From assembly GCF_003391115.1 (NCBI RefSeq), contig NZ_QTJP01000001.1, forward strand, positions 1 to 64,000: a stretch of 64,000 bases of DNA. Direction: 5' to 3'. Source of the stretch: Sphingomonas crusticola. Its GTDB lineage: Bacteria > Pseudomonadota > Alphaproteobacteria > Sphingomonadales > Sphingomonadaceae. The notes below the pieces were generated by a model. The model saw only the letters and a program-made list of their open reading frames with translations. It was not told the origin of the DNA and did not search any database. The translations under genes were made by a program, and so were the position numbers. Positions 39,333-49,369 of the stretch are shown one piece after another. How positions within the stretch are numbered: position 1 is the first letter of the stretch; each line of letters starts with the position of its first letter.

Positions 39333-41504
39333 TCACAAAAACGAATAGGGATCCACATCCACGGCGACGCGCACGCCGCGCGGCTTTTCGATCGGGCCGA
39401 GCCAGTCGCGGATCACATCCTGCACATCCAGCGCCCGCCGCGCGTGGACCAGCAGGCGCTGCCGGTGGCGGCCGCGGAGCATGGCGAGCGGGGCGGGGGC
39501 GGGGCCGTAGACCTGCATGCCGTCGACGCGCGGCGCGGCGCGGCCGATCGCCTTGGCGGTGGCGACCGCCTCGTCCAGATTTTCCGAGCTGACGATGATG
39601 CCGGCGAAGCGGCCGAAGGGCGGCGCGCCGGCGTGGCGGCGGGCATCGGTCTCGGCTTCGTAGAAGCTGTCGGCATCGCCCGATACGAGCGCCTGAATCA
39701 CCGGCGCGCCCGGTTCGAACGTCTGGACCAGCACGCGCCCCGGCTTGGCGCCGCGGCCGGCGCGGCCGGCGACCTGGGCGATCTGCTGGAAGCTGCGCTC
39801 GGCGGCGCGCAGATCGCCGCCCGACAGGCCGAGATCGGCGTCGATCACGCCCACCAAAGTGAGGTTGGGGAAATGATAACCCTTGGTCACCAATTGCGTG
39901 CCGATGACGATGTCGATCTCGCCCGCTTCCATCTTGTGGACGAACTCGGCGGCCTTGGCGGGCGACCATAAGGTGTCCGAGGTGACGATCGCGGTGCGCG
40001 CGTCGGGGAAGAGCAGGGCGACCTCGTCGGCGATGCGCTCGACGCCGGGTCCGCAGGCGACGAGAGCATCCTCCTCCTTGCACTCGGGGCAGGCGCGCGG
40101 CGGCGGCATGACATGGCCGCAATGGTGGCAGGCGAGCCGCGCGGTCAGGCGGTGCTCGACCATCCAGGCGGTGCAATTGGGGCATTTGAAGCGGTGCCCG
40201 CAATGGCGGCACAGGGTGAGCGGCGCATAGCCGCGGCGGTTGAGGAACAGCAAAGCCTGCTCGCCGCGCTCCAGCGTCTCGTGGACGGCGCTGACGAGCG
40301 TCGGCGCGAGCCAGCGTCCGCGATCGGGCCGGTCCTGCGTCAGGTCGATCGCGGCGATGTCCGGCATGGTCGCGCCGCCGAAGCGGACCGGCAATTTTAC
40401 CTCCTCATAGCGGCCCTGCGCGACTTGCTGGCGCGTCTCGATCGCCGGCGTGGCCGAGGCGAGGATGACGGGCACGCTTTCGAAGCTGCCGCGCATCACG
40501 GCGACGTCGCGGGCGTGATACATCACGCCGTCCTCCTGCTTGAAGCTGGCCTCGTGCGCCTCGTCGACGACGATCAGGCCGAGATCGCGATAGGGCAGGA
40601 ACAAGGCGGAGCGCGCGCCGACCGTCACCAAAGCCTCGCCGCTGGCGATGGCGCGCCATGCGCGGCGGCGCTGCGACTGGCGCAGGTCCGAATGCCACGC
40701 CACCGGCGCGCAGCCGAAGCGTTCGGCGAAGCGCTTGAGGAAGGGTTCGGTCAAAGCGATTTCGGGGAGCAGGACGAGCGTCTGGCGGCCGGCGCGGATC
40801 GCGGCGGCGACCGCTTCGAAATAGACTTCGGTCTTGCCGGAGCCGGTGACGCCGTCGAGCAGGATCGGCGCGAACTCCCGTGCCTCCACCGCGTGGGTCA
40901 GGCGCGCGGCGGCGGCGGCCTGCTCCGACGACAGATCGGGTCGCGCATGGCCGGGATCGGGGATCGGGAAGGGGTCGTCGACATGGACCTCGACCGGCTC
41001 GATCGCGCCGGCCTTGACCAGGCCGCGGATCACCGCGTCCGAAACGTCGGCGATCGTCGCCAGCTCGCGCACGATGCCCTGGCGGTTCTCCAGCCGTTCG
41101 AGCGCCTGTTCGCGCTGCGGGGTGAGGCGGGGCGGAATGTGGCCGGTCGGGCGATATTCGATGATCGTGCGCGCACCGTCGAGCGCCGAGGCGGAGGCGA
41201 GCGCCATGCGCAACACGGCGGCGGGCGGCGCGAGATAATAATCGGCGGTCCATTCGATCAGGCGGCGCAGCGACTCCTTGAGCGGCGGCAGATCGTAGAC
41301 GCCCGCCAGCGGCCGCAGCCGGTTGTCGCCGACCTCCGCGTCGGACGGCATTCGCTCCGGCTCCCACACCACGCCGGCCAATTGGCGCGGCCCGAGCGGC
41401 GCGAGCACGATCGAGCCCGGCTGGACGTCGTGCTGCGGATCGACGCGGTAATCGAGCGGGCCGAGCGCGGCATTGAGCAGGAGGACGCGGGCGCGCTTGT
41501 TCAT
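39333..41504 (-). CDS. priA: Primosomal replication protein N' (PriA helicase)
   Basis: A 723-residue superfamily 2 helicase that restarts stalled forks. Walker A is GVTGSGKTEVYF, the DEAH box is VVDEAHEASFKQE, zinc-binding Cys pairs are CRHCGHRFKCPNC and CHHCGHVMPPPRACPEC, and the helicase C-terminal motif is QVAGRAGRG. In many relatives it lies close to the atp operon; here it is about 18 kb away. Confidence 0.96.
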   Translation of the reverse strand: MNKRARVLLLNAALGPLDYRVDPQHDVQPGSIVLAPLGPRQLAGVVWEPERMPSDAEVGDNRLRPLAGVYDLPPLKESLRRLIEWTADYYLAPPAAVLRMALASASALDGARTIIEYRPTGHIPPRLTPQREQALERLENRQGIVRELATIADVSDAVIRGLVKAGAIEPVEVHVDDPFPIPDPGHARPDLSSEQAAAAARLTHAVEAREFAPILLDGVTGSGKTEVYFEAVAAAIRAGRQTLVLLPEIALTEPFLKRFAERFGCAPVAWHSDLRQSQRRRAWRAIASGEALVTVGARSALFLPYRDLGLIVVDEAHEASFKQEDGVMYHARDVAVMRGSFESVPVILASATPAIETRQQVAQGRYEEVKLPVRFGGATMPDIAAIDLTQDRPDRGRWLAPTLVSAVHETLERGEQALLFLNRRGYAPLTLCRHCGHRFKCPNCTAWMVEHRLTARLACHHCGHVMPPPRACPECKEEDALVACGPGVERIADEVALLFPDARTAIVTSDTLWSPAKAAEFVHKMEAGEIDIVIGTQLVTKGYHFPNLTLVGVIDADLGLSGGDLRAAERSFQQIAQVAGRAGRGAKPGRVLVQTFEPGAPVIQALVSGDADSFYEAETDARRHAGAPPFGRFAGIIVSSENLDEAVATAKAIGRAAPRVDGMQVYGPAPAPLAMLRGRHRQRLLVHARRALDVQDVIRDWLGPIEKPRGVRVAVDVDPYSFL

Positions 41505-41631
41505 CGCCGCTCAGGTAGGGATTCCTCCGGCAAAAGTGAAATGGCGGCGGACTTGCGGCAATTGGCGAAAAATTATCCGGAAGGGTGCGAACGTCTGGCG
41601 AGAAGCAAAGCGGCATCATAATATCGCGCAC

Positions 41632-42474
41632 ATGCGGATACGGATTCGACGGACGTTGCTGTGTTTGGCCGCCATCCTTGCGGCCGGCTGGCCTGCCGGG
41701 GCTGATGCGCAGGACAAGCCCGTCGATGAAGTCGTGGTCGAGGGGCGTGCCGAGAAACAGCTCGATCAGATGCTGCAAACATTCGCGCCGTCGCGTTCGG
41801 GACATCAGATGGCGCGTTGGGACCGCCGGGTCTGCACGCGCATCTATGGGCTCGAGCCGGTCCACGCCGCGTTCGTCAAGGAGCGGATCGATGCATTGGC
41901 GGACCAGGTGGGGCTCGGCGCGGCCAAATCGCCGCACTGCGTTCCCGATATCGTCATCGCGTTCACGCTGGATGCCGACGCCGTGACGGCCGGCTTGATC
42001 AAGCGCCACCCCGAACTGGTGGGGGACATCGATTTCGGCGAGGTCACCGCGCGGACGAAGGCGGCCTATCTGGCGCCGCATCCGGTGCGCTGGTTCGGTC
42101 AGGACTGGAACAAGGTGGTGGACCTCACGAGCGCGAGCCGCATCAAGACCAATAGCCTCCGGGTCATTTCCACCACCGTGTCGGTGGTCGATCTCACCAA
42201 GCTAGACGGAATAAATTGGGGGCAGCTCGCCGACTTCCTCGGCTTCGTGAGCCTGTCGCGGCCGCGCTTCGATCATGTCTATTCGGATCCCGGCACGGTC
42301 CTGTCGCTGTTCACCGCGCGCGATCTGGGCAAGCCGATCCCGGCGGGCCTGACCGCGCTCGACAGCAGCTTTCTGACCAATCTTTACAAGACGCAGGCGC
42401 GGCAGACGGCCGAGCATCAGCAGCAGGATATTCGCCGCCACGTGAAGGCGGATCTCGCCAAGGCCGCGAACTGA
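41632..42474 (+). CDS. Secreted protein of unknown function
   Basis: A 280-residue protein with signal peptide MRIRIRRTLLCLAAILAAGW and cleavage probably after ADA. The mature part holds a pair of Cys (RRVCTRIYG, SPHCVPDIV) and a C-terminal basic helix. No known domain recognised. The start is ATG 41632; an upstream frame lacks a signal sequence. It is convergent with the nucleotidyltransferase gene. Confidence 0.65.
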   Translation: MRIRIRRTLLCLAAILAAGWPAGADAQDKPVDEVVVEGRAEKQLDQMLQTFAPSRSGHQMARWDRRVCTRIYGLEPVHAAFVKERIDALADQVGLGAAKSPHCVPDIVIAFTLDADAVTAGLIKRHPELVGDIDFGEVTARTKAAYLAPHPVRWFGQDWNKVVDLTSASRIKTNSLRVISTTVSVVDLTKLDGINWGQLADFLGFVSLSRPRFDHVYSDPGTVLSLFTARDLGKPIPAGLTALDSSFLTNLYKTQARQTAEHQQQDIRRHVKADLAKAAN

Positions 42475-42477
42475 GCG

Positions 42478-43428
42478 CTAGCGCACCGCGCCGCGGGCGA
42501 TCAGCCTGGGCAATAAGGTAATCGCCCCCATGATCGGCCATCGCCGCTGCCATGGCTTGATAGCCACCGGCTGCCCGGAATGGCGGCTGATCTTCCAAGC
42601 GAGATAGTCGATCCCGCCGGCATAAGTGGCGCTCGCCTTGGCGAGGCGCAGCAGCGTCAGCGCCTTGCCCTCGCGGCGGCGGCGCGCCCAGGCGCGCTTG
42701 CCCTGGCTGCGCTCGCACGCGGACATCGGGCGATCGAAGACGATGCGCCCGTCCGCCATGTGCGCTTCGAGGCGTGCGGCCGCGAGCGTGGGAAAGGTGA
42801 AGGCGCGGTAGCGATCGGCGTCGGCATCCACCACCGATCCGGCGCGCCCGCGGCGTTCGGCGCGCAGTTCGGCGGCGTAGGTCAGCGCGAACGCCTCGCG
42901 CCACAAATCGAGCGGGTCGAGGCTGTCGGCGACGCACGGCCGTGCCGCGCCGAGCAAGGTCGGCGCCGCGCGCGCGACCGCATCGGTCGCCGTGTTGCGG
43001 GCCGCCTCATCCGCGGACCACGCCAGGCGGGCAGGCTGGGCGAAGCGCGCCCAGACCGAGACGCTGCGGGTCCTGGGCGAGGCGAGGCGGGCGAAATCGG
43101 CCTCCGACAGGACCGCATATTTCGCGATCAGCCCTTCATGCTCGAACGGGAAGACATTGGGCGGCAGCAGGCGGTTGGCCGCGGCCAGCCATCTGGCGCC
43201 GAACGCTTGCGCATAGTCGCGCACGATCAGGTAGAAATCGAGCATCAGCCCGTCGAGCCGCGCCTCACGCAGGGTAGAGCCGTAATAGAGGATTGCCCGG
43301 GCGCCGGGATGTTTCGCCGCGATCGCCGCCGCCATCCTCGCGACCGCCGGATCGACCGGAAGGGACAGCTCGTCGGCAACGAGTTGCCTGAGCTCGGGCA
43401 GGGACGAAGATCGCGTCGGCTGGGTCAC
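42478..43428 (-). CDS. Tam41-like nucleotidyltransferase, candidate CDP-diacylglycerol synthase
   Basis: A 316-residue soluble protein. The N-terminal nucleotidyltransferase signature is AILYYGSTLRE then LMLDFYLIVRD (GS...D-x-D-like), followed by LLPPNVFPFEHEGLIAKYAVLS, matching the spacing and KYG(V/I) motif of mitochondrial Tam41/MMP37. The C-terminal ALTLLRLAKASATYAGGIDY and LAWKISRHSG resemble the Tam41 helical tail. Tam41 makes CDP-diacylglycerol from phosphatidic acid and CTP. It overlaps the lipid-kinase gene (ATGA), which supports a lipid role. Assigned by pattern only. Confidence 0.5.
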   Translation of the reverse strand: MTQPTRSSSLPELRQLVADELSLPVDPAVARMAAAIAAKHPGARAILYYGSTLREARLDGLMLDFYLIVRDYAQAFGARWLAAANRLLPPNVFPFEHEGLIAKYAVLSEADFARLASPRTRSVSVWARFAQPARLAWSADEAARNTATDAVARAAPTLLGAARPCVADSLDPLDLWREAFALTYAAELRAERRGRAGSVVDADADRYRAFTFPTLAAARLEAHMADGRIVFDRPMSACERSQGKRAWARRRREGKALTLLRLAKASATYAGGIDYLAWKISRHSGQPVAIKPWQRRWPIMGAITLLPRLIARGAVR

Positions 43429-44405
43429 GCCGCCAGGCGGAGGAACGGCAGGGGATCGGTCGGACGCAGCACGATCGAACGGCCGACACCGGCCTGGAAG
43501 ATCTCGCCATCGAGGATCACGCTCGAACGATCGCCTTCGATGCGGATCTCGTCGCCGCGCCGAACATGCACGCCGGTCAGGATGCCGCTGCCGAGCTTGC
43601 CGAGCAGACCGGCGACCAACGCGCGCATCAGCGCCATCGGATTCTGATCGATCGCCATCAGCTGGAGGGCGCCGCTATGGCCGCCCGACACGCCGGCGCC
43701 GATGAGCAATTTCTTGAGCGTCGTCACGATCAGCACCGAGAAACGGCCCTGGATGGCGCCCTGGCGGATCAGCGACACCTTCACCGAGCTTGGCCGCTCG
43801 GGCAGGAAGGCGGCGCGGATGCCGAAGATCACCGACGCCATCAGCGCGAAGGCGGTCAATATGTGGCTCAGCCAATTGGGCAGGCCGAGCGGATAGACCT
43901 TGTTGCGGCAATAGAGCAGCACGTCGGTCAGCCCGGCGCCGCCGAGGAACATGCCGAGCACCGGCTTCAATCCGTCGCTGACGCCATCGACCTCGTGCGT
44001 CAGCGCGATCAGCTCGCGCGTGATGATGTGGCTGGCGATATCGTCATGCGCGATCTCGAGCACGCGCTCCAATGCCACGATCGGGTCGCCGGTCGCGCCC
44101 AGATCGAGCGCGATCAGATTGGTCTTGCCGTTGGGCAGCACCGCCACCGGCGGCGGCGCGCAGTTGAAATGGTCGCCATGATAGAGTTCGGTCAATGTCG
44201 CCTGGACGGTGCCGTCGCCGCCGTTGATGACCAGCACGACCGGATCGACGCGCGAGATGGTCTCGAGCGCGGCGCCGATCTGATCGACATGCTCGACCTC
44301 GTAATGGAAGATTTCCGGATGCTGCGCGCAGAAGCTGCGGACGCGCGGCAGCATGGCACGATTGCCCGTCGAGCGCGGATTGGAGAGAAGCGCGATCCGG
44401 ATCAT
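43425..44405 (-). CDS. Diacylglycerol kinase-family lipid kinase (DAGK_cat)
   Basis: A 326-residue lipid kinase. The N-terminal Rossmann part is IRIALLSNPRSTGN and the ATP motif is VINGGDGTVQATLTEL. The C-terminal beta domain includes ILDGEIFQAG, as in YegS/DgkB-type kinases. Produces phosphatidate, sphingoid-base phosphate or similar. It is upstream of and overlaps the Tam41-like gene, so phosphatidate made by one may feed the other. Confidence 0.85.
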   Translation of the reverse strand: MIRIALLSNPRSTGNRAMLPRVRSFCAQHPEIFHYEVEHVDQIGAALETISRVDPVVLVINGGDGTVQATLTELYHGDHFNCAPPPVAVLPNGKTNLIALDLGATGDPIVALERVLEIAHDDIASHIITRELIALTHEVDGVSDGLKPVLGMFLGGAGLTDVLLYCRNKVYPLGLPNWLSHILTAFALMASVIFGIRAAFLPERPSSVKVSLIRQGAIQGRFSVLIVTTLKKLLIGAGVSGGHSGALQLMAIDQNPMALMRALVAGLLGKLGSGILTGVHVRRGDEIRIEGDRSSVILDGEIFQAGVGRSIVLRPTDPLPFLRLAA

Positions 44406-44413
44406 CGATTTCC

Positions 44414-44932
44414 TTACTGGCCGCCGCCGACCGGGCCGACGCTGGCGCCGCGCACGTAGTTCAGGGTCACCGGCACCTTGGTCAAGCCCGCGACGCGCAC
44501 CTGCACCTGGCTGGGGTTGGGCTTGCGCTTGAACATCGCGTCGAACAGCGAAATGCTCGGATTGCCCGAGAAGCCGCCCCCGTCCTGGCGGATGTCGGCG
44601 CCGCCATTGCCATTGGCGTCGTGGCGTACCGACACGGCATAGAGGCCCGGGCGGGGGACCGGCATGCAGACGTCGATCGCTCCGGTGGCCGGCACGCGCA
44701 CCTCGACCCGCTCCAGATAGGCATGCTTCTCGAAATAGCTGGCGGGGTCGCCGCCATAGGATTGTACCCGGATGGTGCCGCCGCGCGATTTCAGCCCCTG
44801 CACATGGACGAGCATGGCCGGCTTGCCGCCCGTGCAATCCTGCGCATGCGGCCCGAGCACATTTGCGCCGACCGGTGCCAAGGGCGCGGTGGCGGCGATC
44901 ATGCCCGCAACAAGGGGTACGAATTTCAACAT
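44414..44932 (-). CDS. DUF2141 family secreted protein
   Basis: A 172-residue protein with signal peptide (MLKFVPLVAGMIAATAPLAP). The DUF2141 core is seen as VQGLKSRGGTIRVQSYGGDP and SVRHDANGNGGADIRQDGGG with the FSGNPSISLFD stretch. The function is unknown; members are small beta-proteins of the periplasm or outer surface. It is first in the operon with the lipid kinase (8-nt gap). Confidence 0.85.
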   Translation of the reverse strand: MLKFVPLVAGMIAATAPLAPVGANVLGPHAQDCTGGKPAMLVHVQGLKSRGGTIRVQSYGGDPASYFEKHAYLERVEVRVPATGAIDVCMPVPRPGLYAVSVRHDANGNGGADIRQDGGGFSGNPSISLFDAMFKRKPNPSQVQVRVAGLTKVPVTLNYVRGASVGPVGGGQ

Positions 44933-45051
44933 GACCTCGATACTCCTGGAAGCTATAGGCCCGGCCAGCTGGCGCCGGGCGATATTCGCCTCCATGCGAT
45001 GGCAGATCGGTCGTGAATGCGGCCAGAACATGGTGACGGAGCGTCGGCAAT

Positions 45052-46251
45052 TTGAATTCGGGTCTCGTCGATCGCTATCTCGCGCGCCTGATCGCCGTGC
45101 CGCTGATCTCAAGTCTGGTGATCGCGGCCATGCTGCTGCTGCTCGAGAAGATGCTGCGCCTGTTCGACTTCGTCGCGCAGGAAGGCGGACCCGTGAGCGT
45201 GGTGTGGCGGATGCTCGCCAACCTCATCCCGGAATATCTGTCGCTCGGCATCCCGATCGGGCTGATGCTGGGCATCCTGCTCGCCTTCCGGCGGCTGGCG
45301 ACATCGTCCGAGCTCGACGTATTGCTGGCCTGCGGGTTCAGCTATCGCCGGCTGCTGCGCGTGCCTTACGCTTATGCGATCGTGGCGGCGCTGATCAACC
45401 TGGCGATCGTGGGCTTCCTCCAGCCTTATTCGCGCTATGCTTATGAAGGGCTGCGCTACGAATTGCGCACGGGCGCGCTCGGCGCCTCGATCAAGGTCGG
45501 CGAGTTCACCAAGCTCGGCAAGAATATGACGGTTCGCATCGAGCGCAGCCAGGAGAATGGGCGCCAGCTGTCCGGGATTTTCGTGATGGCACAAGGCCAG
45601 CAGGGCAAGGAGCTGGCGGTGACCGCGGAGCAGGGCCGCTTCATGGCGACCGACGATCCCAACACGATCATCTTCCGCCTCCACAACGGCACGTTGGTGC
45701 ACAATGCCCCAGGTTTCCCGGTGCCGCGCGTGCTGGGCTTCGAGAGTCACGATCTGCCGATCGATCTGCCCAAGGAGGAAGCCTTCCGGCAGCGCGGCGG
45801 GCGCGACGAATTGACCATTCCCGAACTGGTGAAGTCGGGAAAGGCCGCCGGCGAAAAAGCCGATCGCGCCAAGAGCCGCGCCGAGTTCCATTTCCGGCTG
45901 ACCGAAGTCGCGACCATGTTGCTGCTGCCATTGCTGGCGGTGGCGCTGGCGGTCCCGCCCAAGCGCTCGACCTCCGCGCTGGGCGTCTTCCTGTCGATCG
46001 TGATGATCGTGACCTATTATAAGATCAACGAATATGCCGAAGCGTTGGGCGGTCGCGGGCACATCAATCCGGTGATCGCCTTGTGGACCCCGTTCCTGAT
46101 CTTCGCGGCATTGATCTGGTGGATGTATCGCACGCTGGCGATGGTGCCGGGCGGGCAGCCGATCGGCGCGCTCGAGCGGCAATTCGCCAAGCTCGGAACG
46201 GTCGCCAAACGCTGGCTGGCGCGCGCCAACCGCAAGAAGGCCGCCGCGTGA
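45052..46251 (+). CDS. lptF: LPS export permease LptF
   Basis: A 399-residue inner-membrane subunit of the LptB2FG extractor. Three N-terminal helices (PLISSLVIAAMLLLLEKMLR; YLSLGIPIGLMLGILLAF; YAYAIVAALINLAIVGFLQP), a periplasmic beta-jelly-roll (about 140-270) and three C-terminal helices (TEVATMLLLPLLAVALAVPP) are seen. The start is TTG 45052. It overlaps lptG by GTGA. Confidence 0.93.
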   Translation: MNSGLVDRYLARLIAVPLISSLVIAAMLLLLEKMLRLFDFVAQEGGPVSVVWRMLANLIPEYLSLGIPIGLMLGILLAFRRLATSSELDVLLACGFSYRRLLRVPYAYAIVAALINLAIVGFLQPYSRYAYEGLRYELRTGALGASIKVGEFTKLGKNMTVRIERSQENGRQLSGIFVMAQGQQGKELAVTAEQGRFMATDDPNTIIFRLHNGTLVHNAPGFPVPRVLGFESHDLPIDLPKEEAFRQRGGRDELTIPELVKSGKAAGEKADRAKSRAEFHFRLTEVATMLLLPLLAVALAVPPKRSTSALGVFLSIVMIVTYYKINEYAEALGGRGHINPVIALWTPFLIFAALIWWMYRTLAMVPGGQPIGALERQFAKLGTVAKRWLARANRKKAAA

Positions 46252-47348
46252 AGATCAACGTCAACTTCTTCGCATCGCGCACCATCAGCTGGTATATGGC
46301 GCGGCTGTTCGTGGTGCGGTCTTTCGCGGTGCTTGCCGCGCTGGCCGTGATCCTGCTGGCGCTCGATCTGCTCGGCGAATCGGGCGATATCCTGGCCGTG
46401 CCGGGTAACGGCGATGCGCAATTATGGTATTATGTCTCGCTGCGGCTGCCGCAGATCGTGTCGCGCTTCCTGCCATTCTCGGTGCTGCTCGGCACCCTGA
46501 TCACGCTCGCGACGCTCAACCAGAATAGCGAGATCATCTCGATGAAGGCGGCCGGCATTTCGGCGCATCAGATCCTCGCCCCGCTGATCGTGGCGAGTCT
46601 GGCGATCGCGGGCATCTCCTTCTGGTTCAATGATCATGTCGTCGCCCGCGCCACCAACGTCCTGTCCGCCTGGCAGGACGTCGATTACGGCCCGATCCCG
46701 CAGTCGCACGGCGTGGTCAGCAATGTCTGGGTGCGGGCGGGCGAGGACCTGATCCATGCCGCCCAGGCCAGCGGACGCGGCTCCGCAACGGTGCTACGCG
46801 ACGTACGGCTCTATGACCGCCAGGGAGACCGGCTGGGCGCGATCGTCAGCGCCCCCCGCGCGACCTATGGTGGCGGCGGATGGCAGCTGCGCGAGGCGCG
46901 TATTTTCGACGTTGCCAGCGGGCGCGTTGTCAATCGACAGAATGTGACGATCGGGCGCGGCGTTTCTCCGGATCGCTTCACGCTTGCGACCGTCAACCCG
47001 GACGGCCTCTCCTTCCGTGCGCTGGCGCAGGCCATCGGCGATCTGCGTGCCGCTGGCCGCCCCACCGTCGCGCTCGACACGGTGTTGTGGCACAAGATTT
47101 CCGGCGCCTTGTCGGTCGTGCTGATGCCGCTGCTGGCGGCGGTCGCGGGCTTTGGCCTGGCCCGATCCGGCGCGCTGTTCGTGCGCGCGGTCATCGGCAT
47201 GGCGCTCGGCTTCACCTATTTCGTGGCGGATAATTTCGCGCTCGCGATGGGCAATATCGGCGCTTATCCGCCGTTGCTGGCCGCCTGGGCGCCATTCCTG
47301 CTGTTCCTGCTGATCGGCGAGGCGGTACTTATCCGTACCGAGGAATGA
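46248..47348 (+). CDS. lptG: LPS export permease LptG
   Basis: A 366-residue partner of LptF. N-terminal helices ([40 protein letters not shown]), the coupling helix with [13 protein letters not shown], a periplasmic jelly-roll and C-terminal helices are present. It starts at GTG 46248 in the lptF stop. Conserved for lipid extraction from the inner membrane towards LptA. Confidence 0.93.
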   Translation: MKINVNFFASRTISWYMARLFVVRSFAVLAALAVILLALDLLGESGDILAVPGNGDAQLWYYVSLRLPQIVSRFLPFSVLLGTLITLATLNQNSEIISMKAAGISAHQILAPLIVASLAIAGISFWFNDHVVARATNVLSAWQDVDYGPIPQSHGVVSNVWVRAGEDLIHAAQASGRGSATVLRDVRLYDRQGDRLGAIVSAPRATYGGGGWQLREARIFDVASGRVVNRQNVTIGRGVSPDRFTLATVNPDGLSFRALAQAIGDLRAAGRPTVALDTVLWHKISGALSVVLMPLLAAVAGFGLARSGALFVRAVIGMALGFTYFVADNFALAMGNIGAYPPLLAAWAPFLLFLLIGEAVLIRTEE

Positions 47349-47490
47349 TCAAGCGCCGCGCGGCAGTGTCGCCCGCTCGCGACGCGGATCGAGCCTTGAA
47401 GCGCACGTCTTTCAAAAAGCCGCCAACGCCTCTATATTGGAGAGGTGCCGGCATCCCGCCGCCAAAGGAGAATGCGTTATACCACCGCCC

Positions 47491-48033
47491 ATGACGCCGC
47501 GCCGCCCGCTGGGTGCGCCGCCGCTGCCGCTTAACGGCCCCCGTTTCAACGAGTTCATCCAGAGCCAGAAGGTCCGGGTGATCGATGAGAACGGCGAAAA
47601 TCTGGGCGTGATGTATACGCGCGAAGCCATGGCGCAGGCGCAGGAGATCGGGCTCGATCTGGTCGAGGTGTCCCCGAACGCCGATCCGCCGGTCGCCAAG
47701 TTCCTCGATGTCGGCAAGTTCAAATACGAGACCCAGAAAAAGGCCAACATCGCCCGCAAGAGCCAGAAGACGCAGGAGATCAAGGAGATCAAGATGCGTC
47801 CGAACATCGATGATCACGACTATGACACCAAGATGAAGAAGGTGTTCGAGTTCATCGGCGAGGGCGACAAGGTGAAGTGCACGTTGCGCTTCCGCGGCCG
47901 CGAGATGGCACATGGCCAGCTCGGCATGCAGGTGCTCCAGCGCGTCCAGGCGGATACCGCCGAGGTCGCCAAGGTCGAGCAATTCCCGCGCATGGAAGGC
48001 CGTCAGATGCTGATGGTGCTCGCGCCCAAGTAA
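47491..48033 (+). CDS. infC: Translation initiation factor IF-3
   Basis: A 180-residue factor. The N-domain is [20 protein letters not shown] and [20 protein letters not shown], the linker is [20 protein letters not shown], and the C-domain is [18 protein letters not shown]. Binds the 30S subunit and checks initiator tRNA. ATG 47491 is used; infC often has an unusual start and an upstream in-frame start could exist. Confidence 0.96.
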   Translation: MTPRRPLGAPPLPLNGPRFNEFIQSQKVRVIDENGENLGVMYTREAMAQAQEIGLDLVEVSPNADPPVAKFLDVGKFKYETQKKANIARKSQKTQEIKEIKMRPNIDDHDYDTKMKKVFEFIGEGDKVKCTLRFRGREMAHGQLGMQVLQRVQADTAEVAKVEQFPRMEGRQMLMVLAPK

Positions 48034-48056
48034 GCACGGTCTCAACGAAGATAGCG

Positions 48057-48088
48057 AAGGGCGGCGGACCTGGTCCTGCCGCCCTTTT
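48057..48088 (+). terminator. Rho-independent terminator of infC
   Basis: aagggcggc (48057-48065) pairs with gccgccctt (48078-48086), with an internal ggacc/ggtcc extension and a following T-run. It lies 24 nt after the infC stop. Confidence 0.85.
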
Positions 48089-48128
48089 GTTTGGCACAGC
48101 GGCAGCGGAGCGGCCGATACAGCGTCCT

Positions 48129-49223
48129 TTATCCAGTATGGCCGGCGGACGATGGCAGCTTGAAGCGGAAACGGGTGACGCAGCCGCGATGTCCGACGTC
48201 GTTCTCGTTGACCTTGGCGTTGACCAGCGAGTCGCGCGCGGCCTCGCCGAATGCGTCCGCCGGCTCCGCCTCCAATATCCTGATGTTGCCGATCGCGCCC
48301 CAAGGGGCGGTGTCGTAGCGCAAGGCCGCTACCCCCTCGATCTTTCGCTGCAGGAATGCGGGTGGAAAGGCGCTGCCGTTCGCAAGGCCCGCGATCGTCT
48401 TTCGATCGATCGAACAGGCGGCCAGGTCGTCGGTCTCTGCGGGCGTATCGGGCGGAAAGTCAGGTGAGGGCAGCGACGGGCCGTTTCGAAAGAAATAGAA
48501 TATGCAGCCCCGATAGCTGCTGCCGCGCGCGTAGCGATTCTCCCTGATGGCCTGGACGCCGGCCCGGTCGAGTTCGGCTTTTCCCGACGATCCCAGCACC
48601 CGCACGTTTCTTGTGCGCCCGCGCGCGTCCACGTCGAAAGCAAGGAAGGTCCAGGAACGGGTCGCGGGTTCCTGCGCGATGGCATCGAAGTCGGGATAAT
48701 TGAGTCGCAAGGGAGCGCCTGGATTGGATGGGCAATTCGTTGCGGCCGGGCGTGCGCGGGCGAACAGGTCGCGCGCCGCCGCACCCTGGGTTGGCATGCT
48801 TGCCGTCTCGTAAACCAGGGCGATCGGTGCATCCGCGATCGGCACGTGGCTTTTGGTATAGGTGACGGAGCAGCCCCGGCGCTCGGCCGCCGCGAAGCGC
48901 GACGCCGCGAGGGCTGCCGCCACATCCTGCCCGTTGGTGTCGTAGCGCGAGTAAGCGGTGGCCCCACTGATGCGGATGCCGTGCGGTCGACCGTCCGCCT
49001 GGATATCGAATGTCAGGCGATATGCGGAGGGCGCCAAAGGCGCACCGGCGTCGAAGCGTATATTCCCCATCGGGAACGGCTTCTCGAGCCGCATAGCCGT
49101 TACAGGCTGACCTTCGCAGCTGGCCGCACTCGATTGAAACGAAACGATTTCCGCGATGCGCGCCGGCCCCGGGGGCGCGTCCGCCCTGACCACTATCGGA
49201 GGAGGTGGGGGTAGAACGGACAT
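48129..49223 (-). CDS. Protein with two TonB-C-like domains
   Basis: A 364-residue product. Two segments resemble TonB C-terminal folds: LTFDIQADGRPHGIRISGAT and DAAAALAASRF-like lines in the first half, and LAFDVDARGRTRNVRVLGSS with LDRAGVQAIRENRYA in the second. Each copy has conserved Cys. ATG 49223 has a strong gaggagg upstream, so the proline-rich N-terminus (MSVLPPPPP) is real, but no signal peptide or membrane anchor is visible. Probably conveys no TonB energy by itself. Confidence 0.6.
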   Translation of the reverse strand: MSVLPPPPPIVVRADAPPGPARIAEIVSFQSSAASCEGQPVTAMRLEKPFPMGNIRFDAGAPLAPSAYRLTFDIQADGRPHGIRISGATAYSRYDTNGQDVAAALAASRFAAAERRGCSVTYTKSHVPIADAPIALVYETASMPTQGAAARDLFARARPAATNCPSNPGAPLRLNYPDFDAIAQEPATRSWTFLAFDVDARGRTRNVRVLGSSGKAELDRAGVQAIRENRYARGSSYRGCIFYFFRNGPSLPSPDFPPDTPAETDDLAACSIDRKTIAGLANGSAFPPAFLQRKIEGVAALRYDTAPWGAIGNIRILEAEPADAFGEAARDSLVNAKVNENDVGHRGCVTRFRFKLPSSAGHTG

Positions 49224-49369
49224 ATATCCTCCTCAGCGTCCGACTCTGATTTTCGCTGGGCAAGTGTGTGCGATCAGTCGCGTAACGTCCATATATGTCC
49301 AGGCGAAACGCTCCATACCGGCGGCTTCTTGGCGGCTTGCCATGATGCCACGGCTCCACCATATGGCGC

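Noticed and set aside
40113-41621. 502-codon plus-strand frame opposite priA
   Set aside because: PriA motifs are complete on the other strand; this frame shows no recognisable domain.
43425-45050. 541-codon minus-strand frame including the lipid kinase
   Set aside because: Its first 215 codons read a wrong frame across the DUF2141 gene; the kinase begins at 44405.
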